NCBI GenBank assembly: GCA_016705695.1
Contig: JADJLA010000008.1
Span: 77,203 to 141,202, forward strand
Direction of reading: 5' to 3'
Length of the DNA: 64,000 nucleotides
From: Sphingobacteriaceae bacterium
GTDB taxonomy: Bacteria; Bacteroidota; Bacteroidia; B-17B0; Aurantibacillaceae
Positions 63,369-64,000 of the stretch are shown here, in pieces. Every line of letters begins with the position of its first letter. Positions within the stretch are counted from its first letter, which is position 1. The position numbers were made by a program, and so were the translations under genes. The notes below the pieces were generated by a model. That model saw nothing but the letters and a program-made list of their open reading frames with translations, made no database searches and was not told the origin of the DNA.

Positions 63369-63500
63369 GGCTAACGTTTTCCGGCTACACGTAGTTGGCG
63401 TTTTGGAACACTCAACTGTCTATACCGACAAAAGGTTATTTAAAGATACAAAACTTTTTATTACTTCAAATGCGCCAATTACGTGTAGGTGGTGTTATAG
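63369..63500 (-). repeat. attC-like site 14 (long-loop family)
   Basis: Ends GGCTAAC and GTTATAG, 132 bp. Inner arms CCGGCTACACGTAGTTGGCG and CGCCAATTACGTGTAGGTGG pair closely. Loop TTGGAACACTCAACTG and TTTAAAGATACAAAAC. It is the last complete site in the window. Confidence 0.84.
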
Positions 63501-63752
63501 CGTCGTAGGGGCGCACCCAGCTTAGGCGACTGGTTACGTGTCTGCATACATTTTTTTTGTCTGCGTGATTGCAGGGGAGGAAAGCAGCTCTCCGAATATC
63601 TTTTTAATACCGTCCCCTTTTTAAAATTATTTTGCGTCGGCTTTTTACACACAGTTCGATACACACAGGCGGGCGGGAGATTTTGCAAGCTTTTGTGGCG
63701 CCAAATAAATTATCTGCCTTGGTTTTAAAGCGACACAAGTGCTTGCAAAATG
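63501..63752. other. Region right of the last site, no gene seen
   Basis: It begins like a further cassette (GTTATAGCGTCGTAGGGGCG and CACCCAG), but no convincing reading frame follows. A minus-strand frame of 69 codons is Arg/Lys/Gln-rich, lacks features and overlaps site 14, so it is rejected. AGTTCGATACACAC at 63653 resembles the tandem repeat units further right. Confidence 0.5.
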
Positions 63753-63754
63753 TG

Positions 63755-63880
63755 CGGTGGGTACGCACTGGTGAACGGGTTTAGGTCTACGGGTAACGGT
63801 GAACAAACACAGGTCTATGCACACAGGTCTATACGTTTAGGTCTATAAACACAGTTGAACGGTTACAGGTGATAAAATGG
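63755..63880. repeat. Imperfect 14-bp tandem repeat, nine units
   Basis: Successive 14-bp units start at 63755, 63769, 63783, 63797, 63811, 63825, 63839, 63853 and 63867. The best preserved read AGGTCTATGCACAC, AGGTCTATACGTTT and AGGTCTATAAACAC. The GGT core recurs in nearly all, with GGTCTA or GGTGAA alternating. Because 14 is not a multiple of three, it does not encode a repeat protein. It could be a set of binding sites or a minisatellite. Confidence 0.65.
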
Positions 63881-63967
63881 CGCCAATTTAAACTAATTGG
63901 CGCCGTTATGTTCTTCAGCCCGCCGCAGGCGCTTCGTTATAAAGTCCCACCGTTAGTGGCTTTAACA
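63876..63967. other. Two hairpins at the right edge, possible recombination or termination sites
   Basis: GGCGCCAATT and AATTGGCGCC at 63880-63905 pair perfectly around TAAACT and are followed at once by GTTATG, like the right end of an attC site. GTTATAAAGTCCCAC and GTGGCTTTAAC at 63935-63967 form a second hairpin with GTTA and TAAC ends in the order seen at cassette ends. No T-run follows either. This could be a terminator, a minimal attC or part of an attI region. Confidence 0.35.
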
Positions 63968-64000
63968 TTGTTGTTTTTTGATTTGTAAATGGAGTTGCAA

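Larger units (their letters stand above)
52127..63500 (-). mobile_element. Integron-like gene cassette array (no integrase in window)
   Basis: Thirteen complete and one half palindromic attC-like sites, all in one orientation, separate compact cassettes. Every recognised gene is on the minus strand and fits tightly between two sites. Each site has R-box-like ends (TAAC at the left, GTTA at the right), a spacer that is always longer on the left (CGTTTTG versus TG), long inner arms and a central loop. A repeated geneless cassette is bounded exactly at TAAC. No tyrosine recombinase is encoded in the window, so this is either a cluster of attC sites lacking an integrase or the distal part of an integron continuing to the right. 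Confidence 0.8.

Noticed and set aside
52127..63500. CRISPR array
   Set aside because: The repeats are 95-184 bp palindromes separated by gene-sized units. There are no short direct repeats with uniform spacers and no cas genes.
63479..63688. 69-codon minus-strand ORF at the right edge
   Set aside because: It overlaps attC-like site 14, is basic and featureless, and lacks a matching stop-to-site spacing.
52127..64000. Integron integrase or any transposase within the array
   Set aside because: None of the translated frames shows the tyrosine recombinase R-HxxR-Y pattern or a DDE/serine recombinase signature.

Overview
The window is low-GC DNA from a member of the Bacteroidota. Signs of this are type IX secretion (T9SS) C-terminal sorting domains, PorQ and PorP/SprF homologues, a TamL-type BamA lipoprotein, DUF1573, DUF4293 and DUF1015 proteins, DPP III, and a TAnnTTTG-type promoter. 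I cannot place it below phylum or class.

1-52 kb is an ordinary chromosome: yggS-DUF1015-serA, cell-wall hydrolases, ligA, a T9SS cargo/PorP/OmpA gene set, valS, three DUF1573 genes, a TrmH methylase bracketed by two palindromic MITE-like elements, tamL, a glycosyltransferase, radC, prmC, DPP III, porQ, a UvrD/PcrA helicase, purL, prfA, two OmpA/PD40 envelope genes, rpsF-rpsR-rplI, two PLP enzymes and two T9SS-secreted proteins. Several genes (prmC, the helicase, a T9SS gene) are broken by one missing base in a homopolymer. An OmpA gene also ends in an abnormal poly-A/poly-C tract. Both facts suggest sequencing or assembly error.

52.1-63.5 kb is different. It is an array of 13 complete and one half attC-like sites in one orientation, separated by compact cassettes. 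Every recognisable gene there is on the minus strand, starting 7-190 bp after one site and stopping 12-47 bp before the next. This has the architecture of an integron cassette array, but no integrase lies in the window. One cassette without a gene is present three times. The two complete copies start and stop exactly at the predicted TAAC/GTTA crossover, which supports cassette-wise movement. The sites are unusual. Besides the inner arms, each cassette carries its own ~18-20 bp terminal inverted repeat, ending in CACACAG and GTCCG boxes, so an excised circle would fold a much longer arm than a classical attC. There are two families of central loop, ~95 bp and ~130-184 bp.

Cassette cargo is mostly exported or envelope protein: trypsin-like proteases, FN3 plus T9SS sorting domain, an OmpA-like protein, a YwqK/MORN-like protein and signal-peptide proteins of unknown role. 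There is also one predicted PD-(D/E)XK nuclease. If the usual integron polarity holds, the platform (attI and integrase) would lie to the right of base 64000. The last 500 bp carry a 14-bp tandem repeat and palindromes but no convincing gene.
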